Source: Candidatus Onthovicinus excrementipullorum
GTDB lineage: Bacteria; Bacillota; Clostridia; Oscillospirales; Acutalibacteraceae
Assembly: GCA_018712345.1 (NCBI GenBank)
Contig: DVHG01000010.1
Coordinates: 277,961-341,960, forward strand
DNA length: 64,000 nucleotides
Direction: 5' to 3'
This document shows positions 18,346-27,084 of the stretch, one piece after another. The position numbers were made by a program, and so were the translations under genes. Positions within the stretch are counted from its first letter, which is position 1. Each line of letters opens with the position of its first letter. The notes under the pieces are model-generated. The model saw nothing but the letters and a program-made list of their open reading frames with translations, was not told where the DNA came from and made no database searches.

Positions 18346-18870
18346 TCAGTCTATTTTTGTGATATATCCATCTTTCCGGGGGGCTGCCTTTGGGTATTCT
18401 CCGGCGGCGTATCCAAGTGCGATGGACCCGACACCGCGCAGCGTCTCCGGCAGCCCCCACTTTTTGAGGAGTGCTTTGCCGTCCGCGCTGTCAAAGATCT
18501 CGCGCTCACGGTGGATCCAGCAGGAGGCGAGCCCTACGGAGTGGGCGGCGAGCATCATCGTATCCAGCACGCAGGCGCCGTCCTCCACAAAGGTGTTCCG
18601 GCCCGGATCGGCCAGCACCAGCACAATGGCCGGCGCGCCGTAGTAGGGGTCGGAGTTCGTCCCCATAATGGCGGCGTTGAGCGCAGAGAGCTGCTTTCTC
18701 GTCCCCTCATCCGTCACGGCGATAATGACGGGGCACTGTGCGCCGCGCCCGGTGGGGGCATAAGTCCCCGCCTCCAGCACAGCATCCAGCTTTTCCGGCT
18801 CAATCGCCCGGTCCTGATAGGCACGCACACTGCGGCGTGTTTTAATGTTCTCCAATACTTCGTTTGTCAT
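18346..18870 (-). CDS. Nitroreductase family protein
   Basis: A 174-residue flavin-dependent oxidoreductase. Typical FMN-contact segments are seen: RRSVRAYQDRAIEPEKLDAVLEAG and TYAPTGRGAQ at the N-terminus, GACVLDTMMLAAHSVGLASCWI in the middle, and IALGYAAGEYPKAAPRK near the end. Members reduce nitro groups, quinones or flavins with NAD(P)H; the true substrate is unknown. The ATG at 18870 has GGAAG at proper spacing; a GTG three codons upstream is less likely. It stands alone. Confidence 0.88.
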   Translation of the reverse strand: MTNEVLENIKTRRSVRAYQDRAIEPEKLDAVLEAGTYAPTGRGAQCPVIIAVTDEGTRKQLSALNAAIMGTNSDPYYGAPAIVLVLADPGRNTFVEDGACVLDTMMLAAHSVGLASCWIHREREIFDSADGKALLKKWGLPETLRGVGSIALGYAAGEYPKAAPRKDGYITKID

Positions 18871-18935
18871 AATCGCCACTTCCTTTTTCCTGATTTAATT
18901 CAGTATAGCGCAGATTTGTGAAGGAAGTGTGAAAA

Positions 18936-18965
18936 ATGCAAAAAGGGCCGGCAGTAAGCCGGCCC
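18936..18965 (-). terminator. Terminator of the ECF sigma/ABC operon
   Basis: On the minus strand GGGCCGGC / GCCGGCCC (18945-18965) with a 5-base loop is followed by TTTTTGCATTTTT. It lies 73 bases after the last permease gene. Confidence 0.8.
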
Positions 18966-19037
18966 AGGGGTAAGAAAGGGGGATTGTGTTATTGGATCCG
19001 CTGTGATTGGGAATACAGGCTTGAGATCTGTCCCTGG

Positions 19038-20348
19038 TTATACCTCCCGCCGTCGTGCGCACAGCAGGTGAATTGTTACGGCGGCAATCAGGATCACGGT
19101 CAGCAGTCCCAGCACGGCCCACGGCTCGCCGTCAAACAGGAAGCTGTGCCAGGGCTTGAGCAGTCCGTTCTGGTACGCCTCCAAAAAAGCGGCGGAGGCA
19201 TAGCGGTCATAGAAGAGAATCATGAGCAAAGCAGAGGGCAGCGCGGCGAGCGAGGCGGTGATGATATTCCGCATCCGGGAGGCGATCAGCCCCGCCAGCA
19301 GGGCGAGGATCGCCCCGCCCGCGCCGAGCAGTACACACAGCCGGAGGTACAGCCCCAGATAGGTCATCCCCGTATATCCGTGGGCCGTCCCGGCGATGGG
19401 CAGGGCGGTTTCAAGCTGCCGGACCGATGCCATGGCGCCGTCGATCGGGGCGTCATAATACCGCCCCACGCCCCAGCTTGCGAACATGGCGGCGGAGAGC
19501 GCGGCGCCCAGCGCGATCAGTCCCAGCGCGCACGCGGCCATGGCCGCCAGACGGCACCGCTCCGTCCTCCGCCCCGACCGCGAGGCGTAGAGCAGCGGGT
19601 ACGTGCCGCGCTGGTTCTCCAAAATTCCGTACGGGACGATCAGGAAGAGCGCGGCCATCGCGGTGAGCAGGATCGGGATCAGGCAGGTTGACAGGTCCCG
19701 GATCAGCGTGCTGCTCATGACGGTATAGAGCACGTCGCCGTCCGCTTCGGCGTCCTGCGCAGCATCCTCCAGGCCGGGAAGCATATCCTGCATGGCAAAG
19801 AGAAAATAGACGGGTGCGTCCGTGCCGGGCAACTGCATCTGCCCGTTGTAACAACGGAAGAGATAGTCTTGCTCCGCTTCTGATCGAACGGGCTGGGGAG
19901 ATCCCGTCACCCCTTCTTCCTCGACCTCCAGTGGTGGAGTCTGATAGGTGATAAAGTGCAGTTTCTCCCGCAGCTCTCCGGTGCGCTCGTCCGGGACCAG
20001 GATCACTTCCAGCCGGGTGTCGGTGCGCCGGAGAACCTCGTCCTCCTCCGCGGCACGGATGATCTGTTCCTCCAGCTGTTCATACCGGTCGCGGAAGCCC
20101 GGGAGCTCATACGCCTCGATAGCGGAGCCGTACTGTTCCAGCAGTGAGTCCTGGAACAGCAGCTCCATAGCGTACTTATCTAAATTCAGCGGGATTTCCT
20201 CCGGATAGGACTCCGTGTGTGTCTGGGTGTACAGGCTTCCAAAATCCCGGAAGAAGAGCAGATACCCGAAAACGAGCAGGAATACACCTGCGATGGCCAG
20301 ATACTGCGCACGGCGCATTTTTTTGAGTTCCTGTAAGAAAAGTTCCAT
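19038..20348 (-). CDS. ABC-2 type permease, second subunit
   Basis: A 436-residue membrane protein. It has an N-terminal helix (YLAIAGVFLLVFGYLLFF), a large extracytoplasmic domain of about 170 residues, then five to six helices. It lacks an ATPase domain and follows another permease by one base, so both probably form the channel of one exporter powered by the ATPase upstream. The start ATG 20348 follows GGGAGG inside the end of the preceding gene; the longer frame upstream overlaps that gene. Substrate unknown. Confidence 0.82.
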   Translation of the reverse strand: MELFLQELKKMRRAQYLAIAGVFLLVFGYLLFFRDFGSLYTQTHTESYPEEIPLNLDKYAMELLFQDSLLEQYGSAIEAYELPGFRDRYEQLEEQIIRAAEEDEVLRRTDTRLEVILVPDERTGELREKLHFITYQTPPLEVEEEGVTGSPQPVRSEAEQDYLFRCYNGQMQLPGTDAPVYFLFAMQDMLPGLEDAAQDAEADGDVLYTVMSSTLIRDLSTCLIPILLTAMAALFLIVPYGILENQRGTYPLLYASRSGRRTERCRLAAMAACALGLIALGAALSAAMFASWGVGRYYDAPIDGAMASVRQLETALPIAGTAHGYTGMTYLGLYLRLCVLLGAGGAILALLAGLIASRMRNIITASLAALPSALLMILFYDRYASAAFLEAYQNGLLKPWHSFLFDGEPWAVLGLLTVILIAAVTIHLLCARRREV

Positions 20349-20349
20349 T

Positions 20350-21516
20350 TCATGATACCTCCCTTTTTTGAAAGCGCCGGAGCATTGCGATACAGAGGAG
20401 CGCGAACAGCGCCGCCCAGAGCAGTACGCACACCAGTTCAATATGGGGCAGGGAGAGGGGATTGCCCGTATAGCAGAACCAGTATCCGCTGTTGATATTA
20501 ATTGTCCCCTGCAGACTCAGGGAAAACAGGAGCGAGACGGGGTTGACGGCAACCGGGAACAGCTCTGGCCACTGGATCACACCGGCTGCCGCCATGGCGA
20601 TTCCTACGGCGCAGAAGACGGCAATCCCGATCGCCGGGCGGCTCCCCCGCGCCGTGAGGCCGAACATCAGCAGGCTCAGCGCCAGCACGATCAGGAAGCC
20701 CATCCCCAGCTGGAGCAGCATGTACCCCGCAAAGCTTACGGGGAAGCGGCTGAGCCCCGGCGCAAACGGATCGGCACTGAACGGGAGGGCGAGATAGCTC
20801 CCCTGCGGGCAGGCGATCATCCAGACCCCGAGCAGGACCGCCGCGCCCGCCCAGTAGACGGCGGTCACGGAAATGAGGCAGGCGGCCAGCTTGCTGCGCT
20901 GGAGCGCACGGCCGCGCCTGCTGGTGTAGACGAGCTGCTGCGTCCCCTCGGCAAATTCGAGGGAGGCGCTGCGCGCCGTGAGATATCCCGCCGTCAGGAT
21001 CGTCGCGGCGAAAAACAGCGGGAAAACCAGAGAAAACAGATCTTCACGTGCGGAGAGAAAGTACCCCAGCGAAAAGTAGTCCCTTTCCCCGGACTCGTTG
21101 GCCTGCTCGGCGCGGGCGCGGATCGCACTGTCCCGGTACTGCTCCAGGGCGGTTTGATCCGATTTGTTGTCCGCCGCGGGGATCAGACCGTCCGGTGCAA
21201 AGTCCTGCTCCGTTTCCAATACAGAGCGGGCCGTGTTGATTACAAAACCGATCTGGGTCAGGCGGAGAGCCGATTCGGACGGATCGGACGCGAGATTCTC
21301 TTCCGCTTCGTGCGCGATGGATTCGAGCTTTTCCACGGATTCCGGCTTGATCTGCGTTCCGGTCTGCGCGATCAGCGTGTTCCAGCCGGTGAGGCTCTCC
21401 CGGTCGTAGTCGGAGGGCAGCACCGCCGCGATTACAAGGGCCATGCACACGGCAATCAACACCCAGAGCGCCCGGTCGGCAAAGACTTTTTTCAGTTCCC
21501 AGCCGATGATTTTCAT
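20350..21516 (-). CDS. ABC-2 type permease, first subunit
   Basis: A 388-residue membrane protein with helix 1 at KVFADRALWVLIAVCMALVIAAVLP, an extracytoplasmic domain of about 120 residues, and a C-terminal block of five helices. This matches ABC-2 exporter subunits with a large loop after helix 1. Its start overlaps the ATPase stop by 4 bases. Together with the neighbouring permease it likely forms a heterodimeric membrane part. Related systems export peptides or antibiotics, which is only an analogy here. Confidence 0.82.
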   Translation of the reverse strand: MKIIGWELKKVFADRALWVLIAVCMALVIAAVLPSDYDRESLTGWNTLIAQTGTQIKPESVEKLESIAHEAEENLASDPSESALRLTQIGFVINTARSVLETEQDFAPDGLIPAADNKSDQTALEQYRDSAIRARAEQANESGERDYFSLGYFLSAREDLFSLVFPLFFAATILTAGYLTARSASLEFAEGTQQLVYTSRRGRALQRSKLAACLISVTAVYWAGAAVLLGVWMIACPQGSYLALPFSADPFAPGLSRFPVSFAGYMLLQLGMGFLIVLALSLLMFGLTARGSRPAIGIAVFCAVGIAMAAAGVIQWPELFPVAVNPVSLLFSLSLQGTININSGYWFCYTGNPLSLPHIELVCVLLWAALFALLCIAMLRRFQKREVS

Positions 21517-22379
21517 GACGGCTGCCCCTCATACGTGGCGAGGAAGACGTCCTCCAGATTGGGCGGGACACATACGGCGTCCGGTACGGTGTGCGCCCGG
21601 TCGATAAAGCGGACCGCCAGCTTCCCATGCTCCTGCCGCTGGGCGAGGAGCTGGTATTTCTTTTCAAATTCCGGCAGCCGGCCGTCCTCAAGAGATGTCT
21701 CATAGACGCAGCCGTCCAGCCCGGCGCACAGCTCCCCAATCGTTGCCTGGTGCAGCACGCGGTGATCCTTGAGCAGGATGACCTGATTGGCGATGCTCTC
21801 CACATCGGAGACGATGTGGGTGGAGATGATCACAGTGCAGTCCCGTGACAGGGAGGCGAGCAGATTGCGGAAGTGGGCGCGCTCCTTGGGGTCAAGCCCC
21901 GCCGTGGGTTCATCGAGGATCAGGAGCTTGGGCTCGTTGAGCAGCGCCTGGGCGATGCCGACGCGCTGGATCATGCCGCCGGAGAACTTTTTCATCTTTT
22001 TATCCGCCGCGTCTGCCAGCGAGACGAGCTGGAGCAGCTCGGGAATTTTCTCCTCCGCCGCGGATCGGCTCAGGCCCTTGAGGGCGGAGATATAGCGCAG
22101 GTAGGCGCACGGGGAGTAGTTGCGGTAGTAGCCGAACTGTTGCGGCAGATAGCCCACCAGCTCGCGGTATTTCCAGTCCAGCTTCCAGATATCCTCCCCA
22201 TCCCACCGGATGATGCCCTGTGTGGGGCGCAGCAGGGTGACGATCATTTTGATGAGCGTCGTCTTACCGGCGCCGTTGGGGGCGATCAGGCCGTAGACGC
22301 CGTTTTCAAAGGTCAGGTTGATATCCTTCAGGACGGTGAAGTCTTTGTACTTTTTGGTGATGTGTTCAACTGAAAGCAT
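21513..22379 (-). CDS. ABC transporter ATP-binding protein
   Basis: A 288-residue ATPase. Walker A is APNGAGKTT near residue 34, the Q-loop region is GYLPQQFGYY, the signature is KKFSGGMIQR and Walker B is LLILDEPTAGLDP, followed by the switch histidine in ISTHIV. The C-terminal 75 residues are a regulatory tail found in ABC-2 exporter ATPases. It overlaps both neighbours (14 bases with the upstream membrane gene, 4 with the downstream permease), so the operon is tightly coupled. Confidence 0.94.
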   Translation of the reverse strand: MLSVEHITKKYKDFTVLKDINLTFENGVYGLIAPNGAGKTTLIKMIVTLLRPTQGIIRWDGEDIWKLDWKYRELVGYLPQQFGYYRNYSPCAYLRYISALKGLSRSAAEEKIPELLQLVSLADAADKKMKKFSGGMIQRVGIAQALLNEPKLLILDEPTAGLDPKERAHFRNLLASLSRDCTVIISTHIVSDVESIANQVILLKDHRVLHQATIGELCAGLDGCVYETSLEDGRLPEFEKKYQLLAQRQEHGKLAVRFIDRAHTVPDAVCVPPNLEDVFLATYEGQPS

Positions 22380-23112
22380 AGGAAGGCCTCCTGTTCGTAG
22401 TTAGTTTTTTGAGCTTGTACAGGTAGAGGACGATGCATGCCGCCCCGGCAGGGATCCACACAAAGAGCGGGATCTGTGTCAGGAATGATCCGTATCCCAC
22501 GGGGAAGGCGCGCCACAGGATTAGGTTGACCACGATCCATCCGCCCGACAGCAGCAGCGGCGGCCACTTGCTGTGCGCGTAGTACAGGCTGAGCAGCAGC
22601 ATCGCCGAAAAGAGGAACAGTGCGGAGAGCGACAGGCAGATAAAGTACAGCGGCGGCAGATCAAGGCGCAGACACATCACCAGCACATAGGCGGTGTTGG
22701 CGATCCCGGAAATGAAAGAGAACAGGAGCATCCGGTAGGCGATCAGGTGATAGACCGTGTACTTGCATGTCATTTTGACCGGCAGGCCGGGGTTGGTGCT
22801 CTCCTTGAGCAGCGTGAGGGAAAAGGCCGCCATATACAAAAACGGGGCAAAGGCGAACAGCGCCGCGCCGAGCGCGGAATGGACATCTTCCGCCTGCGGC
22901 AGCCATTTGAAACAGAGGGCAATGGCGATGAGAAAGACCGCCCCGGAGAGAAGGAGTACGTCATAGATGCCGGAAAAAATGTATTTGAGCCCCAGCTGGG
23001 TATTCATGTTCCGGATGAAGGACAGCAGCGATTCCCGCCGGGGCAGGGCTTTGTCACAGATCGTCTCAACGGCGCGGTCAATCTCAATCTGGGAGGGGTA
23101 ATCAATTCTCAT
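22366..23112 (-). CDS. Polytopic membrane protein of the ECF sigma/ABC operon
   Basis: A 248-residue protein: about 45 soluble N-terminal residues (MRIDYPSQIEIDRAVETICDKAL), then six hydrophobic segments and a short basic C-terminus. I recognise no named family. Its place between an ECF sigma gene and an ABC ATPase suggests either a membrane anti-sigma factor or a sensor for the exporter; that is inference. It starts 25 bases after the sigma gene stop, with AGGAG upstream, and its end overlaps the ATPase gene. Confidence 0.7.
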   Translation of the reverse strand: MRIDYPSQIEIDRAVETICDKALPRRESLLSFIRNMNTQLGLKYIFSGIYDVLLLSGAVFLIAIALCFKWLPQAEDVHSALGAALFAFAPFLYMAAFSLTLLKESTNPGLPVKMTCKYTVYHLIAYRMLLFSFISGIANTAYVLVMCLRLDLPPLYFICLSLSALFLFSAMLLLSLYYAHSKWPPLLLSGGWIVVNLILWRAFPVGYGSFLTQIPLFVWIPAGAACIVLYLYKLKKLTTNRRPSYAFS

Positions 23113-23137
23113 GGCAGGACAGCTCCTTTCTCAGAAT

Positions 23138-23683
23138 TTACAGGGCGGCATAATATTTTTTCTTGGCCGTACCCTCCGGGATCTCAAGCTGGACGGCGAT
23201 CTCCGCGAATGTGTACTGGGCAAAGATTTTCAGCCGGACGACCTGCTGTGCCGTCTCCTCCAGCGCGGCGAGGGCGGAGAGCGCCCGCCCGGCCATCTCC
23301 CGCCGCTCAAAGACCTCAAAGTCGAAGTCTCCGGCCGCGGGATCGTCCGCCTCTATCGGGACGCTGATCAGCTCCATCCGGTGCGTTCGGGAGCGGTAGT
23401 AGTCCGTCAGCTTGTGGGAGGCGATGCGGTACAGCCAGGTACGGAACCCGCCCTTTTTCTCATCGAATCCGGGCAAGGAACCGAGCGCGGCGATGAAGAC
23501 CTCCTGCGTCAGATCCATGGCGAGCTCGCGGCGCATGGTCTGGCGGTAGAGAAAGGCGTAGATCTCCCGGTAATAGAAGCCGACCAGCTCGTCCGCGGCG
23601 CGCCTGTCCCGTTTTTTTACGATCCGCCGGATCAGCTTCCTCTCCTCAGGCAGGGGCAAGTCCTCATCTCCTCTCTCACTCAT
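23138..23683 (-). CDS. RNA polymerase sigma factor, sigma-70 family (ECF type)
   Basis: A 181-residue ECF sigma factor. Region 2 is seen as ELVGFYYREIYAFLYRQT ... DLTQEVFIAALGSLPGF followed by FRTWLYRIASHKLTDYYR, and region 4 as ALEETAQQVVRLKIFAQYTFAEIAVQLEIPEGTAKKKYYAAL. Such factors turn on small regulons and are often autoregulated. It is the first gene of the minus-strand operon that carries a membrane protein and an ABC exporter, so the exporter is its most likely target. Confidence 0.9.
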   Translation of the reverse strand: MSERGDEDLPLPEERKLIRRIVKKRDRRAADELVGFYYREIYAFLYRQTMRRELAMDLTQEVFIAALGSLPGFDEKKGGFRTWLYRIASHKLTDYYRSRTHRMELISVPIEADDPAAGDFDFEVFERREMAGRALSALAALEETAQQVVRLKIFAQYTFAEIAVQLEIPEGTAKKKYYAAL

Positions 23684-24108
23684 ATATTCGGAATTTGTCG
23701 GGAAAAAGTTCCCGTTTCTCTAAGATTATAACAAAAATAAAACGCCGCGGGTAGTTGCCCACGGCGGAGAGAGAAAAAGCTGACTTTTTAAAAATAGAAA
23801 ACGCCGATGCGAACAATACCAAGTTCGAACGACGTGGTGTATTCATGGTAGCCGCTCCCGGCTTTTTGCGGAAGAGGAGTGGGAATATCTCCAACTTCGG
23901 TATGTGGGCACGTTTTCATTAAAGGTACAGAGAGCCAATAAAAATAGCGTATAAATCACGGGACTGCTCACCAATAAGGCGGGCAGTCCCTATGTTTTAT
24001 TATCTTTTTTTACAATATTTTATCGCCTTCATTTTAAAGCATTTCTGTCGTTTATTATTTAAAAACAATTAATTTTTTGATACAATATAAAAAGGGTAGG
24101 TGATAAAA
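23684..24108. other. Intergenic region with three hairpins between the sigma operon and an AT-rich gene
   Basis: No convincing gene. It holds a hairpin (23743-23764, CGCCG.GGG / CCC.CGGCG) followed on the minus strand by TTTTATTTTT and a TATAAT (minus, 23725-23730) before the sigma gene; an AGCCG-CTCC-CGGCT hairpin with a T-run on the plus strand (23852-23870); and a terminator-like GGGACTGC / GCAGTCCC stem (23960-23990) followed by T-rich sequence. From about 23995 the sequence turns abruptly AT-rich. Confidence 0.6.
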
Positions 24109-25113
24109 TTGAAGAATAGCATAGAAATATACTTTGATAATGAGTTTATATTTCCTTATATGTATTTAGACGATGCTAAAGATATTCTTGAAAAATTCGA
24201 AAAATCAACACTATATTTTATAATGAGTACTTCAAAATTAAAAATAATTGATTATATGTTTTATAACGGAAAAATAATAGTTCATTACGAAAACCTTGTT
24301 ACAAAACAAATTAATTATATTGAAAATATATTGTTTTTTAATTTTAACATACCTTATAAATATATAGAAATTAATATAAGTGATCCAGGTTCTTATATTG
24401 AATATGGATTAAAAGATGAAGGAATTGAATATTTAAAGCTAACTAATCCAACTGTTTTGAAAGATTATGATTTTTCCAAAAAAATAAAAATATCAATATA
24501 CGACTTAGTAATGCTTAATAATTCAAAAAAAGAAACCATTCAATTTTATGAAGTATTATATATTGGCAAAAGTATTCACATTACTAAAAGATTGTCTTCT
24601 CATGAACATATACTTAAAATATATCGTGATTACAATATAGAACACAATAATTTGGAGATAATGGTTATGGTTTTGCATCCGACAACTAAATTATTTCAAG
24701 ATATAGAAATAGCTGACTTATTTACTACAATAACACTTGGTAATTCAAAATGGGAAGAAAAGTCTTTCCTTTCGCAAAAACTCAGTGCTCAAGAAATGTT
24801 AGATATTTCAGAAGCTTTGATGATTCGTATTTTTAAACCTAAATATAACATTTCATTTAATAATGATAAAGAAAATTTCACACAAAAAACTTATAATGTT
24901 TTATTCAGAAAAAAAATAAACAGAATAATAATATCTTTCAATCTATTTTTTCAAAAATATAAAGAGGTTATCAGTATTAAATCAAAAAAATTTAATACTG
25001 AATCAAAAAAAGGTATCATATTTACATGTTCAATTGATGATTTATATGAGAATAAAAAAGTAAGAATTCAAACTGAAAAACTTGATGACAAAATGTATAA
25101 ATTACTTGAGTGA
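24109..25113 (+). CDS. AT-rich gene for a GIY-YIG-like nuclease domain protein
   Basis: A 334-residue protein rich in Ile, Lys, Asn and Tyr, encoded by about 25% GC DNA, far below its neighbours. Residues 147-165 read YEVLYIGKS...KRLSSHE, fitting the YIG, arginine and histidine of GIY-YIG nucleases, and SEALMIRIFKPKYN (234-247) fits their conserved Glu and final Asn. The first 130 and last 85 residues match nothing I know. TTG 24109 is favoured because TAGGTGAT (24097-24104) is a strong ribosome site; GTG 24100 lies within it. It converges on ssrA, a common entry site for mobile DNA. Function unknown; a defence or selfish nuclease is possible. Confidence 0.72.
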   Translation: MKNSIEIYFDNEFIFPYMYLDDAKDILEKFEKSTLYFIMSTSKLKIIDYMFYNGKIIVHYENLVTKQINYIENILFFNFNIPYKYIEINISDPGSYIEYGLKDEGIEYLKLTNPTVLKDYDFSKKIKISIYDLVMLNNSKKETIQFYEVLYIGKSIHITKRLSSHEHILKIYRDYNIEHNNLEIMVMVLHPTTKLFQDIEIADLFTTITLGNSKWEEKSFLSQKLSAQEMLDISEALMIRIFKPKYNISFNNDKENFTQKTYNVLFRKKINRIIISFNLFFQKYKEVISIKSKKFNTESKKGIIFTCSIDDLYENKKVRIQTEKLDDKMYKLLE

Positions 25114-25132
25114 ACTTCTTAATAAAAAGACA

Positions 25133-25172
25133 AAATCCGAAAGTATCACCGACAATAGTGAGTTTCGGATTT
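25133..25172. terminator. Bidirectional terminator between the AT-rich gene and ssrA
   Basis: AAATCCGAAA / TTTCGGATTT form a 10-bp stem around a 20-base loop, with T-runs on both sides. It can end both the plus-strand gene and the minus-strand tmRNA transcript. Confidence 0.75.
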
Positions 25173-25180
25173 TTATCTTT

Positions 25181-25532
25181 TGGTGGAGATGGCGGTAATC
25201 GAAACCGCGTCCGAAAATCCATCCGCGCAACTTTCTACGAGCGTAGCCGGTTTACTGGTGATTCCCCTCCGGGAGCGCCAAGCGGCAGGCTCTCCCGTAC
25301 GGTAGCCCCTCATTCATGATACACGGCGGGGCGGCCATGTATTCACGTGCACTGCTAAGTGACACCCAAACCGGGGCCGCAGTACTCCCCGGCAGGATGC
25401 AGGCGCTATTAAGCGGCCTGGAGTTCGACTTTATTGTTGTCGTTTATTATTTAGGTTGCGGCTTTTTAAGCAGTTCCGCGCTGCTGCTCGCTTATCACGT
25501 TTCAAAATCCCCGTCGAAATCCTTTCATCCCC
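25181..25532 (-). ncRNA. ssrA: Transfer-messenger RNA
   Basis: A 352-base RNA on the minus strand. The 5' end GGGGATG pairs over 7 bp with CATCTCC before the terminal ACCA; the 3' end has a T-arm with GGTTTCGATTACC. The 5' region carries GATTTCGACGGGG, a conserved tmRNA block. The reading frame AAC GAC AAC AAT AAA GTC GAA CTC CAG GCC GCT TAA TAG encodes the tag NDNNKVELQAA, added after the tmRNA alanine. tmRNA frees stalled ribosomes and marks the product for proteolysis. smpB lies 7 bases upstream. Confidence 0.95.
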
Positions 25533-25539
25533 CTATTTA

Positions 25540-26007
25540 TCAGTACCGCCGCTCTTTGAGCGTGCGTTCGATGTTGCGCTGTGCGTCGCGCTTTGCCATG
25601 ACTTCGCGCTTGTCATAGTTCTTTTTGCCCTTGCACAGGCCCACCTGGATCTTCAGCCGCCCGCGGTTGAAGTAGGCGGAGAGCGGGATCAGCGTGTAGC
25701 CGTCCTGCTTGGTCAGGCCGAACAGGCGGTGAATTTCCCTTTTGTGCATGAGCAGGCGCCGCACCCGGTACGGGTCCCGGTTAAAGATATTCCCCTGCTC
25801 ATAGGGGCTGATATGCATCCCGTTGACGAACAGCTCGCCGTTATCGATGGAGCACCAGGCATCCTTGAGGTTGATCTTGCCCTTGCGGGCGCTTTTGACC
25901 TCTGTACCGAAGAGTTCTATCCCGGCCTCCATGCTCTCCTCCACGAAATAGTCGTGATAGGCCTTTTTGTTCTGGGCGACTGTTTTCAGTTCGCCTTTTT
26001 TTTCCAT
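25540..26007 (-). CDS. smpB: SsrA-binding protein SmpB
   Basis: A 155-residue RNA-binding protein that loads tmRNA into the stalled ribosome A site. Family signatures are the N-terminal [26 protein letters not shown], the ISPYEQGN segment, and the basic tail [22 protein letters not shown], which occupies the mRNA channel. Full length. It sits directly upstream of ssrA on the same strand, so the partner protein and RNA are neighbours. Confidence 0.97.
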   Translation of the reverse strand: MEKKGELKTVAQNKKAYHDYFVEESMEAGIELFGTEVKSARKGKINLKDAWCSIDNGELFVNGMHISPYEQGNIFNRDPYRVRRLLMHKREIHRLFGLTKQDGYTLIPLSAYFNRGRLKIQVGLCKGKKNYDKREVMAKRDAQRNIERTLKERRY

Positions 26008-26090
26008 TTGCCCGTCACTTCCTTTCGCGGCAGGAGATTCATAATAGCAGGCGCGCGATGTTTTGTCAAGCGGAAAATGTCGGCAGGCGG

Positions 26091-26687
26091 TCAGATGACG
26101 CGCCGCCCCTCGAGTGCGCGGGAGAGGGTGACCTCGTCGGCATATTCCAGATCCGCGCCCACGGGTACGCCATACGCCAGCCGGGTGACCTTAACCCCCA
26201 GCGGATTGAGCAGCTTGGACAGGTACATCGCCGTGGCCTCGCCCTCTACAGTGGGATTCGTCGCCATGATGACCTCCTGAACGGAGCCGTCGATCCGGGC
26301 GAGCAGCTGCTTGACGGTCAGCTGATCCGGTCCCACGCCGTTCATCGGGGAGATTGCCCCGTGCAGAACATGATACGTACCGTCATACTCGTGCGTGCGC
26401 TCAATGGCCAACACGTCGCGGAAATCCTCCACCACGCAGATGGCGGAGAAGTCGCGGCGGGGGTCCGAGCAGATGGAGCACTTATCGTTCTCCGTCAGGT
26501 TGCAGCACACGGAGCACTGGTGAATCTTACTGTGTGCATCCGTGATGGCCTCGGCAAAGCGCTCCGCCTCCTCCTGCGGGAGGTTGAGGACATAGTAGGC
26601 CATGCGCTGCGCACTCTTTTTGCCCACGCCGGGCATCTTTTCAAATTCCTCAATAAGCCTCGCCAGGGAGGCGACCGAATAGGCCAT
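26091..26687 (-). CDS. recR: Recombination mediator RecR
   Basis: A 198-residue protein of the RecFOR pathway, which loads RecA onto gapped DNA. It has an N-terminal helix-hairpin-helix ([20 protein letters not shown]), a four-cysteine zinc finger ([16 protein letters not shown]) and a Toprim domain ([17 protein letters not shown] ... [14 protein letters not shown]). It is 1 base after ybaB, and the order dnaX-ybaB-recR is one of the most stable in bacteria. Confidence 0.97.
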   Translation of the reverse strand: MAYSVASLARLIEEFEKMPGVGKKSAQRMAYYVLNLPQEEAERFAEAITDAHSKIHQCSVCCNLTENDKCSICSDPRRDFSAICVVEDFRDVLAIERTHEYDGTYHVLHGAISPMNGVGPDQLTVKQLLARIDGSVQEVIMATNPTVEGEATAMYLSKLLNPLGVKVTRLAYGVPVGADLEYADEVTLSRALEGRRVI

Positions 26688-26688
26688 G

Positions 26689-27042
26689 TTACATCCCCAT
26701 TCCCGGCATGCCCGGAATATTGATATTGCCCGTCACCTTGCCGAGCTCGTCCTCCATGGTCTTCATGGCGGTGGAGATCGCCTCGTTGACAGCGACAGTG
26801 ATGAAGTCCTCCAGCATCTCCGGATCCTCCGGGTCAATGGCCTCGGGCTTGATTTTGACGGCGGTGACCTTGTGATCGCCGGTGACCGTGATCTCAACTG
26901 CGCCGCCGCCGGCCTTTCCGGTGAATTCCGTGGCCTCAATCTCCGCCTGGACGCGCGCGGCATCCTCCTGCATCTGCTGGATCTTCTTCATCATGGCGGC
27001 CTGGCTCATTCCGCCTCCGCCGTTCGGGATTCTTGCTTTCAT
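26689..27042 (-). CDS. YbaB/EbfC-family nucleoid-associated protein
   Basis: A 117-residue DNA-binding protein. The Met/Gln-rich helix [24 protein letters not shown] is followed by the strand pattern [26 protein letters not shown], both typical. YbaB dimers bind DNA as a tweezer and affect repair and expression broadly. It sits between dnaX and recR on the minus strand and is 1 base from recR, so co-expression is almost certain. A Met/Gly-rich tail closes the protein. Confidence 0.94.
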   Translation of the reverse strand: MKARIPNGGGGMSQAAMMKKIQQMQEDAARVQAEIEATEFTGKAGGGAVEITVTGDHKVTAVKIKPEAIDPEDPEMLEDFITVAVNEAISTAMKTMEDELGKVTGNINIPGMPGMGM

Positions 27043-27084
27043 GTGTTTTAATCCTCCGATTTATTGTTGATTTTAAAGGGTGGT

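Noticed and set aside
23676..23894. A 72-codon minus-strand frame upstream of the ECF sigma gene
   Set aside because: It runs through the hairpin and promoter region and overlaps the sigma start; no ribosome site or conserved motif.
24000..25540. An integrated element with duplicated ssrA 3' end
   Set aside because: I searched by eye for a copy of the last 40 bases of ssrA at the far side of the AT-rich gene and found none, and there is no integrase in the interval.
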